Program-made: the position numbers and the translations under genes
The notes under the pieces: model-generated
The model's database searches: none
What the model saw: only the letters and a program-made list of their open reading frames with translations
What the model was told of the DNA's origin: nothing
Shown here: positions 51,174-60,258 of the stretch, piece after piece
Layout: the number at the start of each line of letters is the position of its first letter
Numbering within the stretch: the first letter of the stretch is position 1
From: an uncultured Ruminococcus sp.
GTDB taxonomy: Bacteria > Bacillota > Clostridia > Oscillospirales > Ruminococcaceae
Length of the DNA stretch: 64,000 nt
Assembly: GCA_945868475.1 (NCBI GenBank)
Contig: CAMBLM010000004.1
Span: 62,001 to 126,000 of the forward strand
Reading direction: 5' to 3'

Positions 51174-52654
51174 AATTTTGCCTCCTTTAAAAGTTTTCTT
51201 GCCGCCGTAACTCCGCTTTCCGCTTCATTATCAGCCTTTGCAATGCTTCGGATACGGTCGGTCGAAGCGTTTTCGCTCTGCGAAGCTTCATCATTCCTGC
51301 GGTTAAAGCCCTGGTTCGAGAAGTCGAGTCCCATATAGGAAGCCGCTTCGGATGGAGCAACAACGTTCACATTCTGAACGTCAACGTTCTGTTTTGCAAA
51401 GCTTTCGGTAAGTGCTGCCGAGTTTGCCGCAAGCGCCCTGCCGACTTCTTCGTTTGAAGCTGCGAGGACTACGGAAACCGCACCCGAGGTATCGGAAGTT
51501 ATCTTGACCGCAACTTCACCGAGATTTTCAGGCTTGAGTACGACCACAAGCTCCCGGACTGCGCCGTTCTGCGTGGTTTCGCTCACGCTCTGCGTTATCT
51601 GCTGCACCGCAAAGTCTGCAAGCTGCCTGTAGACCTCAGCTGTGTCTGTTGGTATCTCGATATCATCGAAAATATTCGTCTGAACGGAGTCCTGCGCATT
51701 AAGAACAACGTTTGCCGCTGCCTGCTCCGCGCTGTTTTCGTCCGAACCCGAGATAACTCTTATCTGAGCCGAAACATCGTTAATTCTTGCGAATGTCGCT
51801 GTCTTGTGGAGTGCTGCAAAAGAGGTATCGGCTGTATTTGCGCTGTTATCGCTGTAAAGTGCAAGCTTTAATTCGCTTTGGAAGCTTTCAAAGGAAGGCA
51901 GATCGTTGAATCCTGTCTTGTTTTCGAGGATAGATACTATCGTTTCCGCTTTCTGCACGGGTGTGGTATCGGAGGAAAGAACTTCCGTCACCGAAGCTGC
52001 CTTTGCTGCCGCTTCAAAAGGGATCTCATCGAGAATTTCCTCGTTTGTGCTGACGGGCATCATATCCATCATTGAAACAACTGCGTTTGCGATAGCCGAA
52101 AGGTCGGTATCATCGCTTTCCGCAAGCTTTTTCATCTCGTCCGCGATCTCATCAGCCGACTTTCCCTCGGAAAGACCCGTTTCAAGCACTGCCGAGATAT
52201 CTCCGAGCGTTAGTGCAAGTCCTGTTTCTTCGTCCGAAACAAAATCTTCACCGTCCTGCGAGGTAACAAACTTTATCATATTGGAAAGAATATTGATAAT
52301 GTCGGTATTTTCATCGTCATCCTGCGAAGAGCTGTCCGAAGTGCCGTACATAAACTTTTCTGCCGCATTTCCGACCGAGAGCATCATTTTCACCGCTGCA
52401 TCGATAACGCTTTTGTCTGCGTTGGAAACGTCCTGCGCAAGCTCCGAAACAAGCTTTGAAAATGTGTTGTTCTCATCCGTTTTATCCTCGGTAATGTCAA
52501 CTTCCTGCGTGATATTGTCAACGGGTGTATTTGATGTTACAGCAGAGCCAAGAATATCGCCGAAGCTTATTTCCGAAGCTGCATTTGCATCGACAGAGCC
52601 GAAGTCGGGAGAATTTACGCCCATACCGATATTGAGAATGCTGCTTATATCCAT
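51158..52654 (-). CDS. fliK: FliK, hook-length control protein
   Basis: A 498-aa ruler protein. The long acidic, Ser/Asp/Ala-rich N-terminal part is followed by the C-terminal FliK domain (about 350-440: LVVLKPENLGEVAVKITSD, then LAASNEEVGRALAANSAAL) that triggers the FlhB switch. The ATG at 52654 follows AAAGGAGGTG. It is preceded in the operon by a 130-base gap with a repeat. Confidence 0.9.
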   Translation of the reverse strand: MDISSILNIGMGVNSPDFGSVDANAASEISFGDILGSAVTSNTPVDNITQEVDITEDKTDENNTFSKLVSELAQDVSNADKSVIDAAVKMMLSVGNAAEKFMYGTSDSSSQDDDENTDIINILSNMIKFVTSQDGEDFVSDEETGLALTLGDISAVLETGLSEGKSADEIADEMKKLAESDDTDLSAIANAVVSMMDMMPVSTNEEILDEIPFEAAAKAASVTEVLSSDTTPVQKAETIVSILENKTGFNDLPSFESFQSELKLALYSDNSANTADTSFAALHKTATFARINDVSAQIRVISGSDENSAEQAAANVVLNAQDSVQTNIFDDIEIPTDTAEVYRQLADFAVQQITQSVSETTQNGAVRELVVVLKPENLGEVAVKITSDTSGAVSVVLAASNEEVGRALAANSAALTESFAKQNVDVQNVNVVAPSEAASYMGLDFSNQGFNRRNDEASQSENASTDRIRSIAKADNEAESGVTAARKLLKEAKLWLTA

Positions 52655-52704
52655 GATTTTCACCTCCTTTCGATGAAGCGGTCCGCTTCATTAAATATCA
52701 ATTA

Positions 52705-52775
52705 TTGTAGAGGATGGTTTTCCCGTCCCGATTTAACGCATTTGCCGAACGGGACAGGAAACCCGTCCCCTACAG
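52705..52775. repeat. palindromic GGACGGGAAACCCGTCCCCTAC repeat (copy 1)
   Basis: Two inverted copies of a CGGGAC...CCCGTCCCCTAC unit lie head to head between fliJ and fliK. A related unit is at 58464-58487 between fliE and flgC. The palindrome could fold in the mRNA. Confidence 0.6.
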
Positions 52776-52796
52776 TTGATTTTTCAACCGCAGAAT

Positions 52797-53234
52797 TTAC
52801 CTGTATGTACTGTTCATAACGTATTCGGAAATGAACTGCTCTTCCGCTTTCTGCACCTTGAATTTGTATTCTTCAAGCTGCTTTTCTTCAAGCTTTTCGA
52901 GCGAGGAAACCTCCTTTGTCGCATCGATAACAACACCGAGCTGACGCTGTACCTTTTTTTCCATTTCCTCTATCGAATTTTCAAGCTCTTTTATCTGCAT
53001 ACGGAGCGACTGGTGATAGCTTTTGAACATCGTTATCTGCATAACGGTTATGCCCTTGCCGGTAAGCTCACGGTACTCGTCCGCCGAGCGTTTTAGTTTG
53101 GCTTCGAGCTGCATTTTTTCCTCCTGCATCTGCTGCTGCTGCATTCGCAGGTGAGCGAGATTGTTCTTTTCTCTGTCAAGCACCTGTTTTTTATAACCCA
53201 TAAGCTTGTTTAGTGAAAATTCAAACCGCTTCAA
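52797..53234 (-). CDS. fliJ: FliJ, flagellar export chaperone/ATPase stalk
   Basis: A 145-aa antiparallel coiled-coil protein that sits in the FliI ATPase ring. Heptads run through residues 10-130; the start MKRFEFSLNKLMGYK is typical. The start is a TTG at 53234, spaced 9 bases from GGAGGT. It follows fliI by 20 bases. Confidence 0.9.
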   Translation of the reverse strand: MKRFEFSLNKLMGYKKQVLDREKNNLAHLRMQQQQMQEEKMQLEAKLKRSADEYRELTGKGITVMQITMFKSYHQSLRMQIKELENSIEEMEKKVQRQLGVVIDATKEVSSLEKLEEKQLEEYKFKVQKAEEQFISEYVMNSTYR

Positions 53235-53254
53235 GAATGATTACCTCCAAGGAG

Positions 53255-54559
53255 TTATTTTACAGCTTCTTCGAGCAGCTTCAGCGTTTCGTCAAATGAG
53301 AACGCTTCGTCCGTTTTCTGCTGTAAAAATGCGTTGATCTTGTCTATTTTTCTTATCGCCTCATCGAGCGCAGGGTTTGTACCCTTTTTGTATGCGCCGA
53401 TGGAAACGAGGTCGTAGTTTGCGTTATAGACCGAAAGGAGATTTCGCAGCTTTGCCGCGTTGTCCTTATGCTTTTTGTCGGCTATCTCGGACATAAGTCG
53501 GGAAACCGATTCGAGTATCTCTATCGCAGGATAGTGGTTCTTCGCCGCGACCTTACGCGAGAGAATGATATGACCGTCAATGATACCTCTGACCGTGTCG
53601 GAGATCGGCTCGTTGGTATCATCGCCCTCAACGAGGACGGTGTAGATGCCCGTTATCGAGCCTTTTTCAAAATTGCCCGCTCTTTCAAGCAGCTTCGGCA
53701 TTGTGGTGTAGATCGACGGCGTGTAGCCTCTTGCGATAGGAGCTTCACCCGTTGCAAGACCTATCTCACGCTGTGCCATAGCATATCGTGTGAGCGAATC
53801 CATCATCAGCAGGACGTTTTTGCCCTGATCCTTGAAGTATTCCGCAATAGCCGTGGCGGTCATAGGACATTTATTTCTCATCATCGAAGGCTGATCGGAG
53901 GTCGCAACAACAAGTACCGATCTTGCCATTCCCTTTTCTCCGAGGTCACGCTCGATGAATTCAAGCACCTCTCGTCCACGCTCTCCGACGAGCGCGATAA
54001 CGTTGATGTCGGCTTCGACTTCTCTTGCTATCATACCGAGGAGCGTCGATTTTCCGACACCCGAGCCTGCAAAGATACCCATACGCTGACCTCTGCCTAT
54101 CGTGAGCAGACCGTCTATCGCCTTTACGCCGAACGGGATAATATCCTCGATCCTTGGTCGGGTCAGCGGATTTATGGGGTTTCCTGCGATCGGGTAGCTG
54201 TCTGTAGTATGTATCGGACCTTTGCCGTCTATCGGTTCGCCGATGGCGTTGATTATTCGTCCGACGAGTGCATCACCCGTTCTGACTTCAAGCTGTCTGC
54301 CCGTATTGTCAACTATCGAACCCGGGCCAATGCCGTCGATGTCGGTATAAGGCATCAGCACGACTTTTCCCTCGTTGAAGCCGACCGCTTCGCCGTAGAT
54401 GAACTCGTCCGAGCCTTTGCGGAATATGCGGCAGACATCACCGATGTTACATTCGGGCCCCGTGGCTTCGACAGTCATACCGATGATCTTTTCAATTTTT
54501 CCCATGTGCCTGTAAAGATCGGCATTTTTGACGTTTTCACGGATAGCGTTAAAGTTCAT
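53255..54559 (-). CDS. fliI: FliI, flagellar export ATPase
   Basis: A 434-aa F1-beta-like ATPase. The Walker A GSGVGKST is near residue 168, and Walker B VLLMMDSLTRYA is near 250. The type III export signature PSIYTTMPKLLERAG follows. It energises unfolding and export of substrates. The start follows AGGAGATA. Confidence 0.97.
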   Translation of the reverse strand: MNFNAIRENVKNADLYRHMGKIEKIIGMTVEATGPECNIGDVCRIFRKGSDEFIYGEAVGFNEGKVVLMPYTDIDGIGPGSIVDNTGRQLEVRTGDALVGRIINAIGEPIDGKGPIHTTDSYPIAGNPINPLTRPRIEDIIPFGVKAIDGLLTIGRGQRMGIFAGSGVGKSTLLGMIAREVEADINVIALVGERGREVLEFIERDLGEKGMARSVLVVATSDQPSMMRNKCPMTATAIAEYFKDQGKNVLLMMDSLTRYAMAQREIGLATGEAPIARGYTPSIYTTMPKLLERAGNFEKGSITGIYTVLVEGDDTNEPISDTVRGIIDGHIILSRKVAAKNHYPAIEILESVSRLMSEIADKKHKDNAAKLRNLLSVYNANYDLVSIGAYKKGTNPALDEAIRKIDKINAFLQQKTDEAFSFDETLKLLEEAVK

Positions 54560-54575
54560 TCGGGTTATCTCCTCG

Positions 54576-55427
54576 TCATTCCCCGCCCCTTGTATTCTTC
54601 ATTATTTCTTTGAGGAATTCAAGCTGGGTAGGAACGGAAGCATCAAGTATCTCTTCGCCGTTGTCGAGGATAACAGTGCCGTCCTCAGCGTCGGGAAGAA
54701 TTTCTATTTCAATATCTTTGATATATGGTATTATCTGTTTGATGAGCTTTGCATCGGTCTTGATCTCTTTTGAAACCTCGCCCTGCGCAAGCGAAATTTT
54801 TATATAATCGGAGTTTCGGAAGCTTTTTGCGGCGTTTCCGATAATGCTCTCAATGACCTCGGGGTTGACTTTGAGTTCTTCGCCCGTGATCTTTTCGAGC
54901 ATTTCGCACATCGTTTCGCGCATTTCGTTCTCGTTGTCGAGGAAGTATGCGTCCTTGTGCGAATTTATATCGGAGAGCAGCTGTGCTGACGCATCGACGT
55001 ACTTTTGGCACTTTTCGAGCGACTGTTTTTTGCCCTCGTCATAGCCCTCTTTGAAGCCCTCGGCTTTCGCCTTTTCCTTTAAGATAGCGCACTCCTTGTT
55101 CGCCTTTTCGATAACGGCGGCGGTGGCTGTCTTAGCGTCCTCGGCGATGCTTTTTGCTTCCAGTTTTGCATTTTCGATTATCTCACGCCGTGCGGCTTCT
55201 GTTCTTATGCGGTAATCCTCGACTGCCGCTGCGACCTGACGATCGACCGCAGCGCGGAACTCCGCTTCTTTAGCAGCCGCCTCCCTCTGCTTCTGCTGTT
55301 CGAGTTCTTCGCGCGAGGGAGCTTCCTGCCCGGTGTTTTCCTCGCCCGGAAGAATGACGGTATTATCTATCTTGACGGGTTGGGAAGCACCGTAGCTGTA
55401 CGACTGGGATTTGTATATTTTAAGCAA
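54576..55427 (-). CDS. fliH: FliH, negative regulator of FliI
   Basis: A 283-aa protein with a long Ala/Glu/Lys/Arg coiled coil (about 40-150) and a C-terminal V-ATPase E-like domain (SFRNSDYIKISLAQGEVSKE and DGTVILDNGEEILDASV). It links FliI to the C ring. The start overlaps the fliG stop by 8 bases. Confidence 0.92.
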   Translation of the reverse strand: MLKIYKSQSYSYGASQPVKIDNTVILPGEENTGQEAPSREELEQQKQREAAAKEAEFRAAVDRQVAAAVEDYRIRTEAARREIIENAKLEAKSIAEDAKTATAAVIEKANKECAILKEKAKAEGFKEGYDEGKKQSLEKCQKYVDASAQLLSDINSHKDAYFLDNENEMRETMCEMLEKITGEELKVNPEVIESIIGNAAKSFRNSDYIKISLAQGEVSKEIKTDAKLIKQIIPYIKDIEIEILPDAEDGTVILDNGEEILDASVPTQLEFLKEIMKNTRGGE

Positions 55428-56430
55428 TTATCTCGTCCTCTCCGCCCTTGCCGATAACAAGCTCGCCCTCTTCTTCGAGGTGTCTTATGATGCCGACAAT
55501 TCTCTGCTGAGCTTCGTCAACGTCACGCATACGAACGTTATGCAGATATTCGATCTCCTGCTGAATGGATTCCTGCATTCTCTGCGGCATATTCGCATAG
55601 AGAACCGCTGCGACCTCGGCATTCGAGCCTTTGATCGCGATAGCGAGGTCTTTCGCTTCGACATCTCTGATAAAACGCTGAATGGACATCGAGTCGAGTC
55701 CGAGGATATCCTCGAATACGAACATCTTCTTCTTGATCTCTTCAACAAGAGCAGGATCTTTCGAGGAGAGTTCGTCGAAGATGTGCTTTTCTGTTCCTCT
55801 GTCTACCTTGTTGAGGATATCGGCAACGAAGTTTACGCCGCCGACCGTGGTAAGATCCATAGAAACGACTGCGGCAAACTTTCTTTCGAGTGTTTCTTCG
55901 ATGGAGTGAATGGTTTCAGGCGAAGCCGATTCCATTTTCGCAATTCTTTCAACGACTTCAACTCTCTTTTCCTTAGGCAGCTCCTGAAGCACGGCGGAAG
56001 CCTGCTCGGACTTGACATAAGAAAGCACAAGAGCGATAGTCTGCGGATTTTCGTTCTGAATGATAGCAAGCAGGTTCTTGTAATCGGATTTTCTGACGAA
56101 CTCAAACGCTTTCGTCTGCATCGACTTGGAAACACGTTCCATAAGCTTGCTTGCCTGATCAGGACCGTAAGCTTTTTCAAGTACGGCTCTTGCGTATTCA
56201 ACGCCGCCCTCGGAAATGACTTTCTGAGTAAGGCAAAGCTCGTAAAATTCGTTCAGAGTCGAATCAACGACATTCGCCTCGAGGTAAGGCAGGCTTGAAA
56301 TTTCATATGTGAGCCTTTCGACATCATCATCGGAAAGGCGTTTGTAAACGTAGGCAGCATTTTCTGCACCGATCGATGTAACAACGATCGCAGCCTTTTG
56401 CAGGTTTGTAAGTTCTTGGATATCAGGCAT
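55420..56430 (-). CDS. fliG: FliG, motor switch protein
   Basis: A 336-aa C-ring protein that meets FliF, FliM and MotA. It has armadillo-like repeats, and the C-terminal torque helix with alternating charges (SMSIQRFIRDVEAKDLAIAI and the final FEDILGLD before it). The middle EKQVL-like region shows QNENPQTIALVLSYV. It begins 3 bases after fliF. Confidence 0.96.
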   Translation of the reverse strand: MPDIQELTNLQKAAIVVTSIGAENAAYVYKRLSDDDVERLTYEISSLPYLEANVVDSTLNEFYELCLTQKVISEGGVEYARAVLEKAYGPDQASKLMERVSKSMQTKAFEFVRKSDYKNLLAIIQNENPQTIALVLSYVKSEQASAVLQELPKEKRVEVVERIAKMESASPETIHSIEETLERKFAAVVSMDLTTVGGVNFVADILNKVDRGTEKHIFDELSSKDPALVEEIKKKMFVFEDILGLDSMSIQRFIRDVEAKDLAIAIKGSNAEVAAVLYANMPQRMQESIQQEIEYLHNVRMRDVDEAQQRIVGIIRHLEEEGELVIGKGGEDEIIA

Positions 56431-56433
56431 TGC

Positions 56434-58059
56434 TTACTCCTCCGTTTCGTCTTTCATCCAGTTTTTAAGCAGCTGAGCCACAATTTCGGGGCTGTTCTTC
56501 GCAAAGTCGCTGATCTCTCTGCGGATAGCGACTTCCTTGGTGTCTTCCTCCGCCAAGAGGCTCGGGATATCGGCAGGACTTGCGCCGTCGAGATCCATTG
56601 TGAACGTATCGACGATAGGCTCGCCGTCCGCGCCTGCGAGTGCTTCGGAAGCAAGTATCTGCTGCTCGAATTTTGCTCTCTTATTCTTAGCATTTCTCGA
56701 TGTGATGATAAGCACAACGACAACAACGATAAGAAGAATGAGAAGGATCGCTGCCGCAGCGATAAGCTGATTGAGCGTAAGACCGAAGAGGTAAACGGGA
56801 GCTGTATCTGTTGCCGTATCAGTACCGAATTTCGGGAAGTTAGTGACCGTAACAACGTCCTGTGCAACGGTCGGATTTACACCGCCTGCGTTCGCAACGA
56901 GGTTCACAAGGTCAAGTCTTTGCGCTTCGGAGATATAATCCGTGTAAACGACAGTCGAAATGGAAAGTCCGTCGATCGTGTAGCCTGCCTTTTCGATCTG
57001 CTCTTTGTATGTATCGACAAGATAAGTGTTGGAAACGGAGTTTTCCGTCCAGGCACCCGTGCCGTTGGTATCACCCGTCGGATAGGTATCGTCTGCGTTC
57101 GTTTCAACGCCTACAACACCGCCGTCAGCGGTAGTTCCGCCCGAGGCTTCGGAAGCGTCGCCATGCTGGAGAACGCCCGTGTTGCCGTTCCCGTCAGCCG
57201 AATAGTCGGTGTTTTCGGAAACCTTTTTATCGAAGTTGAGCACCATATTTACCGCAACGGAAACTCCGTCATCGCCGTAAACAGGCATAAGAAGCTCGAG
57301 TATCTTATTCTTTATCGAGTTTTCAAGGTTGGTCTTGAAAGCGAATTTTCTTGTTTCATCAGCGATAACGTCTATCTCGTTCTCGCCCTCGATCTGCGGT
57401 ATGCCGTAGCCGTCAACGATGCTGATATTATCATCGGTAAGACCGACGCAGCCGTTTCGGACGGTGTTTCTGATGCCGACTATCTGCTTATCCGTGAGCT
57501 TATAGTCGGGGGTGAGATATACCGTGACCGCAGCCGTCGGGTCTTGACGGAGCGAGGAGATGACCGTATTCTTCTGCTCGGGTATAGATATTGTGACCGT
57601 AGCTTTCTGAACGCCCTCAAACGTGCCGACAATAGCACTCAGACGCTCTTCAAGAGCCATTCGCGCATATTCCCTCTCCTGCGATGAGGTGGTGAACATA
57701 TCTATATTGTTTGTATAAAGATTGTAGTTGATAGTACTCTTCGGATAGCCTTTCATAGCCATTTCCATAGTAAGAACGTTTTCCGTTCCGACAGGTACCA
57801 TTATCGTGCCGCCGCTTTTAAGGGTAACATCATAGCCGAGGTCCTGTATCGCAGTGACGATCTCCGAAGCCTCGCTCGCTTCAAGTCCCTCAAAAAGGAC
57901 GGTATAATCCTTTTTATTAAGGATTATAACAATTATCGCAGCGATAAGGACTATCGCAACGAGTATCGCTATGTACGCTATCTTGCGCTTTTTCTCCTGA
58001 GCTTCCCAGAACTGTTTGAACGAAGTCGTAAGCTTTGAAAGCTGTTCCTTCATATCCAT
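56434..58059 (-). CDS. fliF: FliF, MS-ring protein
   Basis: A 541-aa basal-body ring protein. Two membrane helices lie at about 27-47 and 430-455, flanking a large extracytoplasmic ring-building region with the YscJ-like LFEGLEASEASEIVTAI repeat. The C-terminal tail (REISDFAKNSPEIVAQLLKNW) is the FliG-binding site. It is preceded by fliE. Confidence 0.96.
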   Translation of the reverse strand: MDMKEQLSKLTTSFKQFWEAQEKKRKIAYIAILVAIVLIAAIIVIILNKKDYTVLFEGLEASEASEIVTAIQDLGYDVTLKSGGTIMVPVGTENVLTMEMAMKGYPKSTINYNLYTNNIDMFTTSSQEREYARMALEERLSAIVGTFEGVQKATVTISIPEQKNTVISSLRQDPTAAVTVYLTPDYKLTDKQIVGIRNTVRNGCVGLTDDNISIVDGYGIPQIEGENEIDVIADETRKFAFKTNLENSIKNKILELLMPVYGDDGVSVAVNMVLNFDKKVSENTDYSADGNGNTGVLQHGDASEASGGTTADGGVVGVETNADDTYPTGDTNGTGAWTENSVSNTYLVDTYKEQIEKAGYTIDGLSISTVVYTDYISEAQRLDLVNLVANAGGVNPTVAQDVVTVTNFPKFGTDTATDTAPVYLFGLTLNQLIAAAAILLILLIVVVVVLIITSRNAKNKRAKFEQQILASEALAGADGEPIVDTFTMDLDGASPADIPSLLAEEDTKEVAIRREISDFAKNSPEIVAQLLKNWMKDETEE

Positions 58060-58096
58060 TTACGAATTTTCCTTCCCGAATTAAAGATAGAATGGC

Positions 58097-58408
58097 TTAC
58101 ATCGAGATCTGGAGGACCTGATTGTAAGCGTCAACAGCGGCATTCTTTACCGCAACGAAGGTTTCGACAGCTATCGAAGCCTTTGTCATATTGTTATAAA
58201 TAGTGTGGAGGTCATCAATCTCACCCTGCATAAGCTTTACAGCATCGATGTTGGTCTGCTGCTGTGTTTCCTGAACGTCGTTGAAAACTTCCTTGAAAAC
58301 ATCGGAAAACTGAGGTGAGCTTTCGGTAACTTCCTTGACCTGCTCGTTCTCATTGTCAAAAACTGACTGTACGGGTGAAATTGCACCCGATATCGGAACT
58401 ATAAACAT
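58097..58408 (-). CDS. fliE: FliE, MS-ring to rod adaptor
   Basis: A 103-aa protein. The C-terminal helix MTKASIAVETFVAVKNAAVDAYNQVLQI (residues about 72-100) is the FliE hallmark. It is needed for rod assembly and export entry. Confidence 0.93.
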   Translation of the reverse strand: MFIVPISGAISPVQSVFDNENEQVKEVTESSPQFSDVFKEVFNDVQETQQQTNIDAVKLMQGEIDDLHTIYNNMTKASIAVETFVAVKNAAVDAYNQVLQISM

Positions 58409-58463
58409 ATTTTTATCTGCCTTTCTTTATATAAAACACGAACCTTACAAATTCAAGGTAAAT

Positions 58464-58487
58464 CGGGACGGGAAACCCGTCCCCTAC
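58464..58487. repeat. GGACGGGAAACCCGTCCCCTAC repeat (copy 2)
   Basis: A short palindromic unit nearly identical to one arm of the 52705-52775 repeat lies between fliE and flgC. Confidence 0.55.
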
Positions 58488-58540
58488 ATTGGTATTATCT
58501 GCCTATATACAGACGTAAACCCGCCGAGGGGTTCTCCGCC

Positions 58541-59032
58541 TTATTTTCCGTTGAGGGACATTGCCTTTGTGAGCATAGCCTTTACCGCAGCAATAGCGGA
58601 AGCGTTCGCCTCATAACAACGCTGCGCAGCGAGAAGATCCATCTGCTCCTTGCTGTTGTCAACGTTGGTCTGGTAAATGTATCCGTCCTCGTCCGCAAGC
58701 GGATTGTCGGGGTCGTAAACCGGAACGAACGGCGCATCGTCATCGAGGATCTGCGTTACCGTCACACCCGAGTATCTGTACTTGTTCTTGTGTGAAAGAT
58801 AATATGTGCCGTGGGAATACTTAGGACCATCGTCCTCGGTGTTGAACTTGTCCAGTTCATCGCTGAAAGTTTTCTTTTCGGAAAAAACAACGAGCTGACG
58901 GCAGTAGGGGTCTTCACCGACCGCTGTGTTGTAAGTTCCCTGCTCGGCGATATTCTGCGAAATGATATCCATTCGGAGTCTTTGCGCCGAAAGTGCAGAG
59001 CCGCCTATATCGAGTGAATTCAAGAATGACAT
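58541..59032 (-). CDS. flgC: FlgC, flagellar rod protein
   Basis: A 163-aa proximal rod protein. The N terminus SALSAQRLRMDIISQNIA and the C terminus NSKEQMDLLAAQRCYEANASAI are conserved. The start follows GGAGGTACA and lies 25 bases after flgB. Confidence 0.95.
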   Translation of the reverse strand: MSFLNSLDIGGSALSAQRLRMDIISQNIAEQGTYNTAVGEDPYCRQLVVFSEKKTFSDELDKFNTEDDGPKYSHGTYYLSHKNKYRYSGVTVTQILDDDAPFVPVYDPDNPLADEDGYIYQTNVDNSKEQMDLLAAQRCYEANASAIAAVKAMLTKAMSLNGK

Positions 59033-59057
59033 TTATGTACCTCCAAAGCCGACGGCG

Positions 59058-59438
59058 TTACTTGGATATCGCCGTGCGTATCATCGAATAGTTGTTGTTC
59101 ATCTGATCCATAAGCGCGCTGTACTGATACTGAACATCGGCAAGGTCGAGCTGCTCTTTTTCGATATCGACATTGTTGCCGTTAAGGAGCTGGTTTGTAT
59201 TTGTTTCGTAAGTCGTTGCGACTTTGAGCGAAACATTGCCCTTTTCGTTATCGGTCGGCGTATGGTAGCTGCACTTGCACATCTCTTCTTTGAGTACAAG
59301 TCCGAAGTTTACTGTTTTTGCTTTATAATCGGGCGTGGAAACGTTTGCGATATTGTTTGAGATGACGCGCTGTTTATACCACGCTGCATCGAGCGTCTGC
59401 TCGGAAAGGGTCTGAAGCTTATTATCAAAAAGTCCCAC
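59058..59438 (-). CDS. flgB: FlgB, flagellar rod protein
   Basis: A 126-aa proximal rod protein and first gene of the fla/che operon. KQRVISNNIANVSTPDYKAK is the conserved N-terminal rod motif. The open frame extends to 59522, but that ATG lies beside the promoter -10. The GTG at 59438 follows AGGAGGTATATC and gives the usual family start VGLFDNK. It is transcribed from the promoter at 59527-59555. Confidence 0.95.
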   Translation of the reverse strand: MGLFDNKLQTLSEQTLDAAWYKQRVISNNIANVSTPDYKAKTVNFGLVLKEEMCKCSYHTPTDNEKGNVSLKVATTYETNTNQLLNGNNVDIEKEQLDLADVQYQYSALMDQMNNNYSMIRTAISK

Positions 59439-59526
59439 GATATACCTCCTGTGTTGGTCTGATTCGCTGACTGTTCTTTCAAAATGGTAGACTACCCCCT
59501 TTAAAAGGGTATAGTATTCCATTAAC

Positions 59527-59555
59527 AGTATATACCTTTTTCATAAAAATTACAA
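59527..59555 (-). promoter_or_regulatory. promoter of the fla/che operon
   Basis: On the minus strand TTGTAA (59555-59550) and TATACT (59532-59527) are 17 bases apart. The leader of about 80 nt begins with a near-palindrome CTATACCCTTTTAAAGGGGGTAG (split across about 59491-59514), which could be a protein-binding or RNA stem element. Confidence 0.75.
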
Positions 59556-59708
59556 GAGATATCGCAAAATTTATATCCACAGCGGTAACAATTTTTTATT
59601 ATAAAATCTATGGATTTTTCCCAAATGTAACAAATTGCACCCCTCTGACTGTTTAATTATGTCATTTTCTGAGAAATTTTTTGTATATTTTTAACAACAA
59701 CGTGGTAA

Positions 59709-59735
59709 TACTAAACACCAATAAAACTATAGACA
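59709..59735. mobile_element. single end of a MITE-like element (remnant D)
   Basis: TACTAAACACCAATAAAA matches the outer end of copy A, but no inverse end is found within 300 bases. It lies between the fla/che promoter and the comFB terminator. Confidence 0.5.
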
Positions 59736-59760
59736 CAAAATTCGGTAAGATCACGGGTAA

Positions 59761-59795
59761 AAAGAAAAAGCATACACAATATTTGCGCATGCTTT
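59761..59795 (-). terminator. terminator of the pilZ-parA-comFB operon
   Basis: On the minus strand an 11-bp stem (AAAGCATGCGC with GTGTATGCTTT) is followed by TTCTTT. It begins 5 bases after the last stop codon. Confidence 0.82.
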
Positions 59796-59799
59796 GTAT

Positions 59800-60246
59800 T
59801 TATATATGTTTCGGGAGCGCACGCCGTGCAATGGCAAGCTTCACCATTTCATTAGTAACGCTGCGAGTGTATTTTTTCTTCATTTCGTCCGCTTTTTTCT
59901 TATCCTGCGGCGTTCTGACCTTGCAGGAAAGATACGGGACAGCATCGAGAGCATCCGCCATTGCCTCGGCGAAGCATCGGTCGCAGGTACAGCAGTTGAA
60001 TCTCTTCAATGCCACAGGCAAAAGTTCGGTTATAAGCTCGGAGCTGACGCAAATTTCGGTAGCTTCGCTCTGTTTTGGCTTAGGCTCTGCTTTTTCGGCG
60101 GCTTTCTGCGTATTCGTGTGCATTTCTATGACAGACTGCTTGAACTCGTTGTCGATTATCGGATTGGTCGCAGTACTTTTTCCCGTTAAAAGCTTCATAA
60201 CAGCATCAGTCTTGTGCGTGACCTTTGCTGCGGTGCTGCCTGCCAT
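59800..60246 (-). CDS. ComFB-like protein (late competence ComFB family)
   Basis: A 148-aa protein. The first 60 residues are Lys/Glu/Ala-rich and look disordered. The second half carries ELLPVALKRFNCCTCDRC (Cys85, 86, 88, 91) with the later SCKV cysteine, the ComFB-family Zn-cluster pattern. ComFB-like proteins (CdgR) have been reported to bind cyclic dinucleotides. It is the third gene of an operon with PilZ and ParA-type proteins next to the fla operon. A general Zn protein is the alternative. Confidence 0.7.
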   Translation of the reverse strand: MAGSTAAKVTHKTDAVMKLLTGKSTATNPIIDNEFKQSVIEMHTNTQKAAEKAEPKPKQSEATEICVSSELITELLPVALKRFNCCTCDRCFAEAMADALDAVPYLSCKVRTPQDKKKADEMKKKYTRSVTNEMVKLAIARRALPKHI

Positions 60247-60258
60247 ACAAATTCCTCC

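Noticed and set aside
53468-54613. 381-codon plus-strand frame
   Set aside because: It is antisense to fliI, which is unmistakable.
59439-59522. N-terminal extension of flgB
   Set aside because: The upstream ATG lies beside the -10 element, and the GTG at 59438 has AGGAGG and the conserved family start.
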